DNA of 64,000 bases. Source: Nocardioidaceae bacterium UBA4001 (GTDB lineage Bacteria; Actinomycetota; Actinomycetes; Propionibacteriales; Nocardioidaceae). The position numbers and the translations under genes are program-made. The stretch lies in contig DGBP01000003.1 in the NCBI GenBank assembly GCA_002384855.1, positions 116,152 to 180,151 of the forward strand, in the 5' to 3' direction. The notes under the pieces were generated by a model that saw only the letters and a list, made by a program, of their open reading frames with translations, ran no database searches and had not been told where the DNA came from. Positions 49,273 through 57,758 of the stretch are shown piece by piece; the stretch's first letter is position 1; every line of letters begins with the position of its first letter.

Positions 49273-50862
49273 TCACTGCTTGGGGAGGAACCTGGAGATG
49301 TCGGCGGGCAGCTCGAAGTCGTCGGGGTTCATGCCGCCCTCGCCGTTCGGCGTGCCGAAGGGGTTCGCGCCGGCGGCCGGCGGCCTCTCCGCGGCGGCCC
49401 GCTCCTGCTGGGCCCGCTTGGCGGGGTTGCCCGACCCTCGCTTGGCCTTGCCCTTCTTCGGAGCCTGCTTGCCCTTGCGCCTGCCCGTCCCCGGCATGCC
49501 AGGCATCCCCGGCATCCCCGGCATCCCCGGCATCCCCGGCATCCCGGGGACGCCGCCGCCCTTGGCCATCGACATCATCATCTTGCGGGCGTCGAAGAAC
49601 CGGTCCACGAGCTGGTTGACGTCGGAGACCTGCGTGCCCGAGCCCTTGGCGATGCGGGCGCGGCGGGAGCCGTCGATGATCTTGGGGTTGTCGCGCTCGC
49701 GCGGCGTCATGGAGTGGATGATCGCCTCGACCCGGTCGAGCTCGCGCTCGTCGAAGTTCTCGAGCTGCTCGCGGAACTGCCCCATGCCCGGGAGCATCCC
49801 CATGATCTTCGTCAGCGAGCCCATCTTCTTGAGCTGCTGCATCTGCTCGAGGAAGTCGGTGAGGGTGAACTCGCCACCCTGGCCGGTGAGCTTGGCCGCC
49901 GCCTTCGCCGCCTGCTCCTGGTCGAAGGTCTTCTCGGCCTGCTCGATCAGGGTCAGCATGTCGCCCATGTCGAGGATGCGGGAGGCCATCCGGTCGGGGT
50001 GGAACAGGTCGAAGTCGGTGAGCTTCTCGCCGGCGGAGGCGAACATCACCGGCTTGCCGGTGATCGAGCGGATCGACAGTGCGGCACCACCTCGGGCGTC
50101 GCCGTCGAGCTTGGTGAGTACGACGCCGTCGTACCCGACCCCGTCCTGGAAGGCGAGCGCGGTGTTGACCGCGTCCTGGCCGATCATCGCGTCGACCACG
50201 AAGAGGGTCTCGTCGGGCTGCACCGCGTCACGGATGTCGCGGGCCTGCTGCATCATCTCCTCGTCAAGACCGAGGCGGCCCGCGGTGTCGACGATGACCA
50301 CGTCGTGAAGGGTCCGTCGCGCCTCCTCGACACCACCGCGGGCGACCGCGACCGGGTCGCCGACCCCGTTGCCCGGGTCGGGGGCGTAGACCTTGACGCC
50401 GGCGCGCTCACCGTTGACCTCGAGCTGCTTGACGGCGTTCGGGCGCTGCAGGTCGGCGGCGACGAGGAGGGGGCTGCTCCCCTGGTTCTTCAGCCACAGG
50501 GCAAGCTTCGCGGCGAGCGTGGTCTTGCCCGCACCCTGGAGGCCCGCGAGCATGATCACGGTCGGCGGGGTCTTGGCGAACCGGAGCCGACGCGTCTCGC
50601 CACCGAGGATCGTGACCAGCTCGTCGTTGACGATCTTGACGACCTGCTGGGCGGGGTTCAGCGCCTGGCTGACCTCTTCGCCGCGGGCCCGCTCCTTGAC
50701 GGCGGCGACGAACTCCTTGACCACGGGCAGGGCGACGTCGGCCTCGAGCAGCGCGATGCGGATCTCACGCGCGGTGGCGTCGATGTCCGCGTCGGAGAGC
50801 CGGCCCTTGCCCCGCAGGTTCTTGAAGGTCTCGGCAAGGCGGTCGGAGAGAGTCGCAAACAA
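49273..50862 (-). CDS. ffh: Signal recognition particle protein Ffh
   Basis: SRP GTPase that brings ribosomes making membrane proteins to FtsY. The 529 residues have the N domain (1-90), the G domain with GLQGAGKTTLAAKLA, VDTAGRLGLDEEM and TKLDGDARGG, and the Met-rich M domain (about 300-430) that binds SRP RNA. After the M domain lies a run of six or more GMP repeats encoded by 9-base DNA repeats (49492-49549), then a basic Lys/Arg tail. ATG at 50862. The SRP RNA gene is not in the window. Confidence 0.97.
   Translation of the reverse strand: MFATLSDRLAETFKNLRGKGRLSDADIDATAREIRIALLEADVALPVVKEFVAAVKERARGEEVSQALNPAQQVVKIVNDELVTILGGETRRLRFAKTPPTVIMLAGLQGAGKTTLAAKLALWLKNQGSSPLLVAADLQRPNAVKQLEVNGERAGVKVYAPDPGNGVGDPVAVARGGVEEARRTLHDVVIVDTAGRLGLDEEMMQQARDIRDAVQPDETLFVVDAMIGQDAVNTALAFQDGVGYDGVVLTKLDGDARGGAALSIRSITGKPVMFASAGEKLTDFDLFHPDRMASRILDMGDMLTLIEQAEKTFDQEQAAKAAAKLTGQGGEFTLTDFLEQMQQLKKMGSLTKIMGMLPGMGQFREQLENFDERELDRVEAIIHSMTPRERDNPKIIDGSRRARIAKGSGTQVSDVNQLVDRFFDARKMMMSMAKGGGVPGMPGMPGMPGMPGMPGMPGTGRRKGKQAPKKGKAKRGSGNPAKRAQQERAAAERPPAAGANPFGTPNGEGGMNPDDFELPADISRFLPKQ
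49492..49549 (-). repeat. 9-base tandem repeat inside ffh
   Basis: About six and a half copies of GGCATCCCC, in frame, encode GMP GMP GMP in the Ffh tail. As the unit is a multiple of three, slippage would change the length without a frameshift. Confidence 0.85.
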
Positions 50863-50925
50863 TGGTGGTCAGTCCTCGTGTCGACGTTGCAGGCGTGCAA
50901 CGACCGCCGGTCGGTCGGGCCGGGG

Positions 50926-53187
50926 TCAGACGTCAAGGGTAACCGGGTCTCCGAGGGCCCGGCGTACGGCGTGCGCCGCCTCGGCGGCCCGCTCGTCGCC
51001 CAGTGCGCCCGCTCCGTCCTCCTGCACGTAGAACACGTCGACCGCCTGCGGGCCGACGGTCGCCACGTGTGCCGACCGGACGGCCAGGCCGATCTCCGCG
51101 AGGGCCGTGCAGACCAGGTGGACGACCCCGGCCCGGTCCTCGACGCGCACCTCGAGCACCGTCGACCGCCGGGATGCCTCGGGGCGCACGGCGACCGAGG
51201 GGTGCGGGTCCCGCCCGGGCGTCCGGCGCAGCCGCGCAGCGGGGTCGACCCGTCCGGCCAGCACCGCCTCCACCTGCTGACGTACCACCGCGGGGTCGAG
51301 GGCGTCCACCGCGAGGTGCCAGCGGGAGAACGCCACCTCCCCCTGGCTCCAGGCCCGGGCGGACCGGATCGGGGCGCGGACCAGGAGGAGTGCCCCCGAC
51401 ACGGCGGCCAGGAGGCCGATCCGGTCCCCCGTCACCACGGTCACCTCGCTGCCGTGACCCGTCGGGCGCACGCGTACGTCGACCGCCTCGAGGTCGCGCC
51501 GCACGACCGCGGGGACCGACACGAGGTCCTCCTCCCGCACCTCCGGCGACCGCGCCTCGTCGAGGACGGCCGTCACCCGGGACACGAGCTCGCGGACCAG
51601 CCCGGCCCGCCAGGGGGTCCACGCCTTGGCGGAGGTGGCGCGTGCGTCCGCCTCGGTGAGCGCCGCGAGGAGGTCGAGGGTGGACCGGTCGCCGACCCGG
51701 TCGGCCACCTGCTCGATGGTGGCCGGGTCCTCGAGGTCCCGCGTGGTCGCGACCTCGGCCAGCAGAAGGTGCCGACGGACCAGCGCGCCGACCACCGCGA
51801 CGTCGGCGTCGTCGAGGCCGAGGCGACGGGCGACCGCGGCGGCGACCGGTTCCCCCGCCACGCTGTGGTCCCGGACACCACCCTTCCCGATGTCATGCAG
51901 GAGGGCCGCGACCAGCAGCAGGTCGGGGCGGGACACCCGCCGGATCAGCCCGGACGCCTCGATGCAGGTCTCGACGAGGTGCCGGTCGACGGTGAAGCGG
52001 TGGACCACCGAGGCGTGCGGGAGGAGGCGGACGCGCTCCCACTCGGGCAGCAGCCGGTGCAGCGCTCCGGTCTCGTCGAGGGTCTCCCATACGGGGAGCA
52101 GTCCCGGGCCGGCGGCGAGCAGCCGGACCAGCAGGTCCCGCGCCTCGGCCGGCCAGGGCTCGGAAAGGGCGGGCGTCTCCCTGACCAGGCGGGCCACGGT
52201 GTGCGGGGAGAGCACGAGGTTGCGTTCGGCCGCCAGGGCGGCAGCCCGGAGCAGGAGGGCCGGGTCGTCGCCGACGGCGGTGCCCCGGGACACCACCACC
52301 TCGCCGGCGGCCTCGGCCAGTCCGGCGGCGAGCGGGACCAGGAGCGGCCCGCGCCCTCGCGTCCGGGGCCGGCGGGGTGCCAGCACGTCCTCGACCCGGC
52401 GCCAGGTGAGGCGGGAGATGTGCGTGATCCGCCGGCCGACTCCACGGACCAGCCGCTGGGCGGCGGCGTCGTCCTCCAGGTCGAGCACGGCGGCGAGGTC
52501 ATCCCACATGTCCGGGCCGACTCGGTCCGAGGGGCGCCCCGCCACCACGTGCAGGGCGTCGCGCACGTCGAGCAGCGTGCGCCGGCTGCGCTCGAGGTCG
52601 GCGTGGGGGACGTCGACGAGCCAGGTGGCGACGAGCGCGTTCAGGATCGTCGCGTCGCGGAGCCCGCCTCCTGCCTCCTTGAGGTCGGGCACGGTGGCGT
52701 GGGCGAGCTCGCCGTGGCGCTCGACCCGGCGGGCGACCGCCTCCGCGAGCTCGGGAAGCCGATCGCGGGCGCCGCGGCGCCACTGCGCCAGGAGCGTCGA
52801 ACGGAGCCGGAGCGTCACCGCCGGGTCCCCGGCGACGTGCCGGGCGTCGAGCAGCCCGAGCGCGACCCGGACGTCCGAGTCGGCCGCCGCGGCCACGTCG
52901 GGCAGCGCACGCACCGCGTGGTCGACCTGTGCGCCGGCGTCCCAGAGGGGGTACCACAGCTCGCCGGCGAGGACGTCGACCTCTTCCTCCTCGGCGTGCA
53001 CGAGCACCACGTCGAGGTCTGAGTGCGGGGCGAGCTCCCGCCGCCCGTAGCCGCCCACCGCGACCAGGGCCAGGCCCTGGTGGTCCTCGGGCCCCTGCGG
53101 TCGCTGCGCGGCCAGGGCACGCGCGAACGCTGCCGCGCACAAGGCGTCGGCAGCGTCCGCGCGATGCTGTCGTTCCGGAGCGGTCAC
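50926..53187 (-). CDS. glnD: [Protein-PII] uridylyltransferase/uridylyl-removing enzyme GlnD
   Basis: Nitrogen sensor that modifies PII; in actinobacteria it acts as an adenylyltransferase. From GTG at 53187 it is 753 residues: nucleotidyltransferase domain with GGYGRRELAPHSDLDVVLV (Asp57, Asp59), a central helical region, the HD domain (HRFTVDRHLVET ... LLHDIGKGG), and two ACT domains at the C-terminus (starting near EVTVVTGDRIGLL and LEVRVEDRAGVV). The N-terminus is about 40 residues shorter than the enteric enzyme. It follows glnB by 4 bases in the amtB-glnB-glnD operon. Confidence 0.96.
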   Translation of the reverse strand: MTAPERQHRADAADALCAAAFARALAAQRPQGPEDHQGLALVAVGGYGRRELAPHSDLDVVLVHAEEEEVDVLAGELWYPLWDAGAQVDHAVRALPDVAAAADSDVRVALGLLDARHVAGDPAVTLRLRSTLLAQWRRGARDRLPELAEAVARRVERHGELAHATVPDLKEAGGGLRDATILNALVATWLVDVPHADLERSRRTLLDVRDALHVVAGRPSDRVGPDMWDDLAAVLDLEDDAAAQRLVRGVGRRITHISRLTWRRVEDVLAPRRPRTRGRGPLLVPLAAGLAEAAGEVVVSRGTAVGDDPALLLRAAALAAERNLVLSPHTVARLVRETPALSEPWPAEARDLLVRLLAAGPGLLPVWETLDETGALHRLLPEWERVRLLPHASVVHRFTVDRHLVETCIEASGLIRRVSRPDLLLVAALLHDIGKGGVRDHSVAGEPVAAAVARRLGLDDADVAVVGALVRRHLLLAEVATTRDLEDPATIEQVADRVGDRSTLDLLAALTEADARATSAKAWTPWRAGLVRELVSRVTAVLDEARSPEVREEDLVSVPAVVRRDLEAVDVRVRPTGHGSEVTVVTGDRIGLLAAVSGALLLVRAPIRSARAWSQGEVAFSRWHLAVDALDPAVVRQQVEAVLAGRVDPAARLRRTPGRDPHPSVAVRPEASRRSTVLEVRVEDRAGVVHLVCTALAEIGLAVRSAHVATVGPQAVDVFYVQEDGAGALGDERAAEAAHAVRRALGDPVTLDV

Positions 53188-53191
53188 GAGG

Positions 53192-53530
53192 TCAGAGCGC
53201 CGCCTCGTCGCGCTCGCCGGTGCGGACCCGCACCGCGGTCTCCACGGGGACCACCCAGACCTTCCCGTCGCCGATGCGTCCGGTCTGCGCGCTCTTGACG
53301 AAGATCCCGACCACGGAGTCGGCGTCGACGTCCTCGACGAGGATCTCCACGCGGATCTTCGGCACCAAAGCGACGTCGTACTCCGCGCCGCGGTAGACCT
53401 CGGTGTGGCCCTTCTGACGGCCGTAGCCGCTGACCTCACTGACGGTCATCCCGGTGACTCCGAAGGACTCGAGGGCCTCGCGCACCTCGTCCCACTTGTG
53501 CGGCTTGATCACCGCGGTCACGAGCTTCAT
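53192..53530 (-). CDS. glnB: Nitrogen regulatory protein PII
   Basis: Trimeric signal protein of 112 residues sensing 2-oxoglutarate and ATP/ADP. It starts MKLVTAVIKPHKWDEVREAL. The T-loop holds YRGAEYDVALVPK with Tyr51, the modification site, and the C-terminal signature is TGRIGDGKVWV. ATG at 53530 overlaps the amtB stop by 4 bases. It controls the AmtB channel and is modified by GlnD, both encoded in the same operon; by location it is of the GlnK type. Confidence 0.97.
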   Translation of the reverse strand: MKLVTAVIKPHKWDEVREALESFGVTGMTVSEVSGYGRQKGHTEVYRGAEYDVALVPKIRVEILVEDVDADSVVGIFVKSAQTGRIGDGKVWVVPVETAVRVRTGERDEAAL

Positions 53531-54894
53531 GCGTTGACTCCTTCTGTCTCGACGGGGGCGACCGCGGCGGGCGCGGGCACCCGGGAGGACCCGGACCGGG
53601 AGGCGAAGTCGTAGGCGGTCTCGCCGTGCTCCACGAAGTCGATGCCCTCGACCTCGTCCTCCTCGTCGATCCGCCAGCCCATGGCCGCCTTGAGGGCCAG
53701 GGCGATCACGAGTGTGACGGCGCCGGACCAGATCATCGCGAAGAGCGCAATCACCGTCTGGACCACGAGCTGGCCCAGGCCCCCGCCGTAGAACAGTCCG
53801 CCCGAGGTGGCCAGGAAGCCGATGCCGATGGTGCCGACGAGCCCGGCGACGAGGTGGACACCCACGACGTCGAGGGAGTCGTCGTACCCGAACCGGTACT
53901 TGAGGCCGACCGCGAGGGCCGCCAGGGCTCCCGCGACGACACCGAGCGCGATCGACCCGACCGGGCTGAGCGACCCGCAGGCCGGGGTGATCGCGACCAG
54001 GCCGGCGACCACACCGGATGCCGCACCCAGGCTCGTGCCCTTGCCGTCGCGGATCTTCTCCACGAGGAGCCACCCCAGCATCGCGGCAGCCGCGGCGACC
54101 GTCGTGTTGACCCAGACCAGGCCGGTCTCGCCGACGAAGTTGGTCGCGAACTGCACGGAGTTGTCGAACGCCGCGCCGGCCTCACCGGCGACGGCGGGGG
54201 TGGCCACGGGAATGAAGGAACCGACGTTGAAGCCGTACCAGCCGAACCACAGCAGCCCGGCCCCCAGCATCGTGAACGGCAGGTTGTGCGGCCGCATGAC
54301 CTCCTTGCCGAAGCCCCGGCGCACCCCGATGACCAGGACGAGCACCAAGGCGGCCATGCCGGCGTTGATGTGGACGACCGTGCCGCCGGCGTAGTCGACC
54401 GGCACGACGTCCTCGAAGAACCAGGTGACGAGCGCACCGTCGGCACCGCTGAGGAAGCCGCCGCCCCAGACCATGTGCGCGAGCGGGAAGTAGGACAGTG
54501 TCACCCAGATCGGCACGAACACCATCCAGGTGGAGAACTTCACCCGGTCCGCGACCGCGCCGCTGACAAGGGCTGCGGTGATGATCGCGAAGGTGAGCTG
54601 GAAGGCGACGGAGAGGTAGGCGCCCGCGTCGAGGTCCTTGAGGCCGAAGAGCTCGAAGGGGTTGCCGAAGAGTCCGGCCGCCCCGGAGCCGAACACGTCG
54701 GTGCCGTAGGACATCGACCAGCCCCACAGGACGTAGACGATCGTGACGACGCCCATCGCCCCGAAGGACATCATCATCATGTTGAGGACGGACTTGGACC
54801 GCGTCATCCCGCCGTAGAAGAACGCCAGACCCGGCGTCATCAGGAGGACCAGGGACGCGGAGGTGAGAACCCAGGCGGCGTGGCCGGTGTCCAT
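53527..54894 (-). CDS. amtB: Ammonium transporter AmtB
   Basis: Ammonium channel of 455 residues with eleven expected membrane helices. Landmarks are TPGLAFFYGGMTRSKSVLNM at the N-terminus, DYAGGTVVHINAGMAALVLV in the middle and VHLVAGLVGTIGIGFLA. ATG at 54894 is preferred because it follows GGAGG; a GTG at 54918 would add 8 residues and place that ribosome binding site inside the gene. Cytoplasmic tail after the last helix is about 50 residues. First gene of amtB-glnB-glnD, normally induced by nitrogen limitation. Confidence 0.96.
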   Translation of the reverse strand: MDTGHAAWVLTSASLVLLMTPGLAFFYGGMTRSKSVLNMMMMSFGAMGVVTIVYVLWGWSMSYGTDVFGSGAAGLFGNPFELFGLKDLDAGAYLSVAFQLTFAIITAALVSGAVADRVKFSTWMVFVPIWVTLSYFPLAHMVWGGGFLSGADGALVTWFFEDVVPVDYAGGTVVHINAGMAALVLVLVIGVRRGFGKEVMRPHNLPFTMLGAGLLWFGWYGFNVGSFIPVATPAVAGEAGAAFDNSVQFATNFVGETGLVWVNTTVAAAAAMLGWLLVEKIRDGKGTSLGAASGVVAGLVAITPACGSLSPVGSIALGVVAGALAALAVGLKYRFGYDDSLDVVGVHLVAGLVGTIGIGFLATSGGLFYGGGLGQLVVQTVIALFAMIWSGAVTLVIALALKAAMGWRIDEEDEVEGIDFVEHGETAYDFASRSGSSRVPAPAAVAPVETEGVNA

Positions 54895-55097
54895 GGAACC
54901 TCCATAAATGTGACTCACGGGAGGGTGCGAGCCGGCGCCGACCGCACTGTCGAGCCACCCTCACCCCGGTGGGTCAACCCTCGGCGGAGGAGGTTTCGGG
55001 ATGTGGCTGCGCCTGTTGCGGCCAGGTGACGACTGGCCGGTTCCTGTTACGGCTTCGTGAACGAGATTTCTTCACTGGTCCCTGCCCCGCAGTTTCG

Positions 55098-55111
55098 GAT
55101 ACGCAGGTATC
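55098..55111. promoter_or_regulatory. Possible autoregulatory operator of the TetR gene
   Basis: Short inverted repeat GATAC-GCAG-GTATC lying 10-23 bases before the TetR-type start. TetR proteins commonly repress their own genes from such a site. The arms are only 5 bases, so it is a weak call. Confidence 0.3.
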
Positions 55112-55120
55112 GTTGCCGCC

Positions 55121-55732
55121 ATGAGCGAGAGCACCCTCACCGAGGAGCAGCCCGTACGACGTGGCCGTGGCCGCCCCCGCGACCCGCAGACCGACGAGCG
55201 GATCATCGAGGCCGCCGCGAACCTGCTCCGCAAGCGGGGCTTCGAGCGGATGACCGTCGACGAGGTCGCCGCGCGGGCCGGTGTGGGCAAGGCGACGGTC
55301 TACCGCCGCTGGCCGAGCAAGGACGACCTCGCCGTGGCCGCGATGGAACGCCTCTACGCACTCGAGATCCCCCAGCCCGACACCGGGTCTATCCGCGGCG
55401 ACCTCGCGGAGTCCTACCGGTCGGTGCTGACCTTCGTGGGCTCCCCGGAGGGCTCGGCCTACTTGAAGATGTCCATCGCGGAGTCGGTGCGCGACGACCG
55501 GATCGCGGCGTTGTACCGCAGGGCGACCGAGCGCGCCGAGGAGTCCGCACGCGTGATGTTCGTGCGCGCCAAGAACCGCGGCGAGCTGCGGCCGGACGTG
55601 GACCTCGACTGCTGCGTGCAGTGGCTCGGGGGGATCATCGCCTCCCGCACGATCACGGGCCGGTCGCTGCCCACGCTCGACGACGTGGACCACCTCGTCG
55701 AGATGACGCTGCGCGGGGTCATGACGGACTGA
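55121..55732 (+). CDS. TetR/AcrR family transcriptional regulator
   Basis: Repressor of 203 residues. The N-terminal helix-turn-helix is TVDEVAARAGVGKATVYRRW, preceded by a basic GRGRPRD arm and IIEAAANLLRKRGFERM. The C-terminal ligand domain resembles TetR_C_16-like regulators (GRSLPTLDDVDHLVEMTLRG). ATG at 55121. It lies between the divergent amtB and the converging ftsY, interrupting the usual ftsY-amtB order, with no clear target gene next to it. The inducer is unknown. Confidence 0.92.
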   Translation: MSESTLTEEQPVRRGRGRPRDPQTDERIIEAAANLLRKRGFERMTVDEVAARAGVGKATVYRRWPSKDDLAVAAMERLYALEIPQPDTGSIRGDLAESYRSVLTFVGSPEGSAYLKMSIAESVRDDRIAALYRRATERAEESARVMFVRAKNRGELRPDVDLDCCVQWLGGIIASRTITGRSLPTLDDVDHLVEMTLRGVMTD

Positions 55733-55757
55733 CCACCGCGGTCCCCCGGTCAGGCGG

Positions 55758-56948
55758 TCAGGCGGTCCTGCCGAGCAGCGCGTCGGCGAACGCCTCGGGC
55801 TCGAAGGGGGCAAGGTCGTCGGCACCCTCGCCGATCCCGACGAGCTTCACCGGCACCCCGAGCTCACGCTGCACCGCCACGACGATGCCGCCCTTGGCGG
55901 AGCCGTCGAGCTTGGTGAGCACGATGCCGGTGACGTTCACGACCTCGCTGAAGACGCGCGCCTGCACCATGCCGTTCTGGCCCGTGGTGGCGTCGAGGAC
56001 CAGCAGCACCTCGGTGACGGGGGCCTGCTTCTCGATGACGCGGCGTACCTTGCCGAGCTCGTCCATCAGCCCGGCCTTGTTCTGGAGCCGGCCGGCGGTG
56101 TCGACGATCACGACGTCGGCCTCCTGCTCGATGCCGACCTTGACCGCCTCGAACGCCACGCTCGCCGGGTCGCCGCCCTCGGGGCCGCGGACGGTGGGCA
56201 CACCGACCCGCTCCCCCCAGGTGGTCAGCTGCTCCGTGGCCGCCGCCCGGAAGGTGTCGGCCGCGCCGAGCACGACCTGCTTGTCCTCGGCGACGAGCAC
56301 GCGGGCAAGCTTGCCCACCGTGGTGGTCTTGCCGGTGCCGTTCACGCCCACCACGAGGACGACGCCGGGACGGCCCTCGCTGCGGTCGACGTGGAGGCTG
56401 CGGTCCATCGAGGGGTCGACGAGGGTGACCAGCTCCTCGCGAAGGATGTCCTCGACCCCCGCCGATGTCTTGCCCTCGACCTTCATCCGGGTGCGCAGCC
56501 GGGCGACGAGCTCCTGGGTCGGCCCGACCCCCACGTCGGCGGTGATGAGGGTGTCCTCGATCTCCTCCCACGTGTCCTCGTCGACGACGTCGCGGGACAG
56601 CAGGGCCAGCAGGCCCCGGCCGAGCGGGCTCTGCGAGCGGGCGAGGCGCTCGCGCAGGCGCACCAGGCGGCCCGCCGCGGACTCCGGCCTCTCCAGCGTC
56701 GGCGCCTCGGGCGCCTCGGGGAGGACGGTGTCCTCGATCGTGCGGGTGGGGGTGTCGCGCGGGGTCTCCGCCTCGTCGCCCACGCCGGGCTCCGGCGGCG
56801 CGAGCACCTCGCTGCCGCTCCCGGGGTCCACCCGCGGCTCGGTCCGCGTGCGGCCGCGCGTCCGGGTCGTGACGAGCCCCACGACGAGGGCCACGAAGGC
56901 GATCGCGATGCCGATGATCAGGTACAGATAGTCACCCACGGGCACCAT
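55758..56948 (-). CDS. ftsY: SRP receptor FtsY
   Basis: Membrane-associated GTPase that receives the SRP. The 396 residues begin with a true membrane helix (about 7-27, LYLIIGIAIAFVALVVGLV), an acidic A region rich in Pro and Glu, then NG domains with GVNGTGKTTTVGKLA, VDTAGRLQNKAG and TKLDGSAKGG. An N-terminal helix is frequent in actinobacterial FtsY. ATG at 56948. It works with Ffh, encoded 5 kb away. Confidence 0.97.
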   Translation of the reverse strand: MVPVGDYLYLIIGIAIAFVALVVGLVTTRTRGRTRTEPRVDPGSGSEVLAPPEPGVGDEAETPRDTPTRTIEDTVLPEAPEAPTLERPESAAGRLVRLRERLARSQSPLGRGLLALLSRDVVDEDTWEEIEDTLITADVGVGPTQELVARLRTRMKVEGKTSAGVEDILREELVTLVDPSMDRSLHVDRSEGRPGVVLVVGVNGTGKTTTVGKLARVLVAEDKQVVLGAADTFRAAATEQLTTWGERVGVPTVRGPEGGDPASVAFEAVKVGIEQEADVVIVDTAGRLQNKAGLMDELGKVRRVIEKQAPVTEVLLVLDATTGQNGMVQARVFSEVVNVTGIVLTKLDGSAKGGIVVAVQRELGVPVKLVGIGEGADDLAPFEPEAFADALLGRTA

Positions 56949-57014
56949 CCAACCAGACCCCCTCGAGGGTGCCGCCGGGCCGTCGCGCGGGCGAGCCTCA
57001 CGACGTGAGGCGGC

Positions 57015-57209
57015 TCACGCGTCGGAGTGCTCGTGCTCCCGCTGGCGCTGGTTGTCGAGGGTCGGCAGTCGGTCGACGCCCTTGCGCATCGCCTCGCCCA
57101 CCCAGGGCGTGTGGGGGACGTCCTCACCACGGTGAGGGTAGGCGACGTAGAGCACGACCAGCCCGGCAAGCACCAGGATGACCAGCATCGCGATCACGAT
57201 CGACACCAT
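57015..57209 (-). CDS. Small single-span membrane protein
   Basis: A 64-residue protein: an N-terminal hydrophobic helix (VSIVIAMLVILVLAGLVVLYVAY) followed by a hydrophilic, His/Glu-rich tail (VPHTPWVGEAMRKGVDRLPT). ATG at 57209 has a weak ribosome binding site. It sits between the thioesterase and ftsY, all on the minus strand, so it may be cotranscribed with smc and ftsY. The family is not recognised; a gene is supported by position, a typical codon pattern and the clean membrane helix. Confidence 0.65.
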   Translation of the reverse strand: MVSIVIAMLVILVLAGLVVLYVAYPHRGEDVPHTPWVGEAMRKGVDRLPTLDNQRQREHEHSDA

Positions 57210-57303
57210 GGAGCACCGCTTTCCCGAGAAGTCCGTTCCCTCGGCTGAGGGTTGCCCCGCGACGGCTGTCGCCAAACGGCGTACGTCGGACCCGGGCCGG
57301 CGA

Positions 57304-57756
57304 CTACGGTAACAACGACTCGACGACGGCTCGGATCTCGTCCGGGATACGGCGCACCGGTCGCTCACCCGGGCCGCCGGTGTTGTCGACGTACACGTGT
57401 ACGAAGCGGCCTTCCGCGGCGGCGAGGTCCGGCTCCCCCTGGAAGAGCCCGATCCGGTAGATGACCGACGAGGTGCCGAGCCGCTCCACCGCGAGGCCGA
57501 TGTCGACCGGTGCGGGAAAGCCGATCTCCCGGAAGTAGCGGCACGAGGTCTCCGCGACGACGCCGATCGCGGGCAGCCGCCGGATGTTGGTGCCGGTGGC
57601 CTCGAAGAGGAAGGCATTCACGGCCGTGTCGAAGAGCTCGTAGTAGCGGGCGTTGTTCATGTGCCCGTAGGCGTCGTCGTCGGCCCACCTCGTGGTCGCC
57701 TGCCGCCACACGGCGTAGTCGGCCCTGCCCGGCGGGCCCGGTCGCTCCTCCCCCAC
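57304..57756 (-). CDS. Acyl-CoA thioesterase (4HBT/YbgC-like)
   Basis: Hot-dog fold thioesterase of 150 residues. RWADDDAYGHMNNARYYELFD is the family motif, with the catalytic Asp in DAYGHMNN. It would hydrolyse acyl-CoA in the cytosol, chain length unknown. ATG at 57756 lies 2 bases after smc, indicating cotranscription, though no functional link to chromosome organisation is known. Confidence 0.9.
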   Translation of the reverse strand: MGEERPGPPGRADYAVWRQATTRWADDDAYGHMNNARYYELFDTAVNAFLFEATGTNIRRLPAIGVVAETSCRYFREIGFPAPVDIGLAVERLGTSSVIYRIGLFQGEPDLAAAEGRFVHVYVDNTGGPGERPVRRIPDEIRAVVESLLP

Positions 57757-57758
57757 GG

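Noticed and set aside
49492..49549. A possible CRISPR-like array
   Set aside because: The repeats are 9 bases long, have no spacers and lie in frame inside ffh.
49714..53022. A very long open frame on the plus strand antisense to ffh and glnD
   Set aside because: High GC makes stop codons rare in antisense frames. The product is low-complexity Arg/Gly/Val/Asp with no family motif, while the minus strand encodes complete Ffh and GlnD.
55046..55062. A GlnR box upstream of amtB (GTTAC then GTGAAC)
   Set aside because: Only one loose half-site pair with imperfect spacing is present; the consensus needs repeated GTnAC/GAAAC elements. GlnR control is likely from general knowledge, but this site does not show it.
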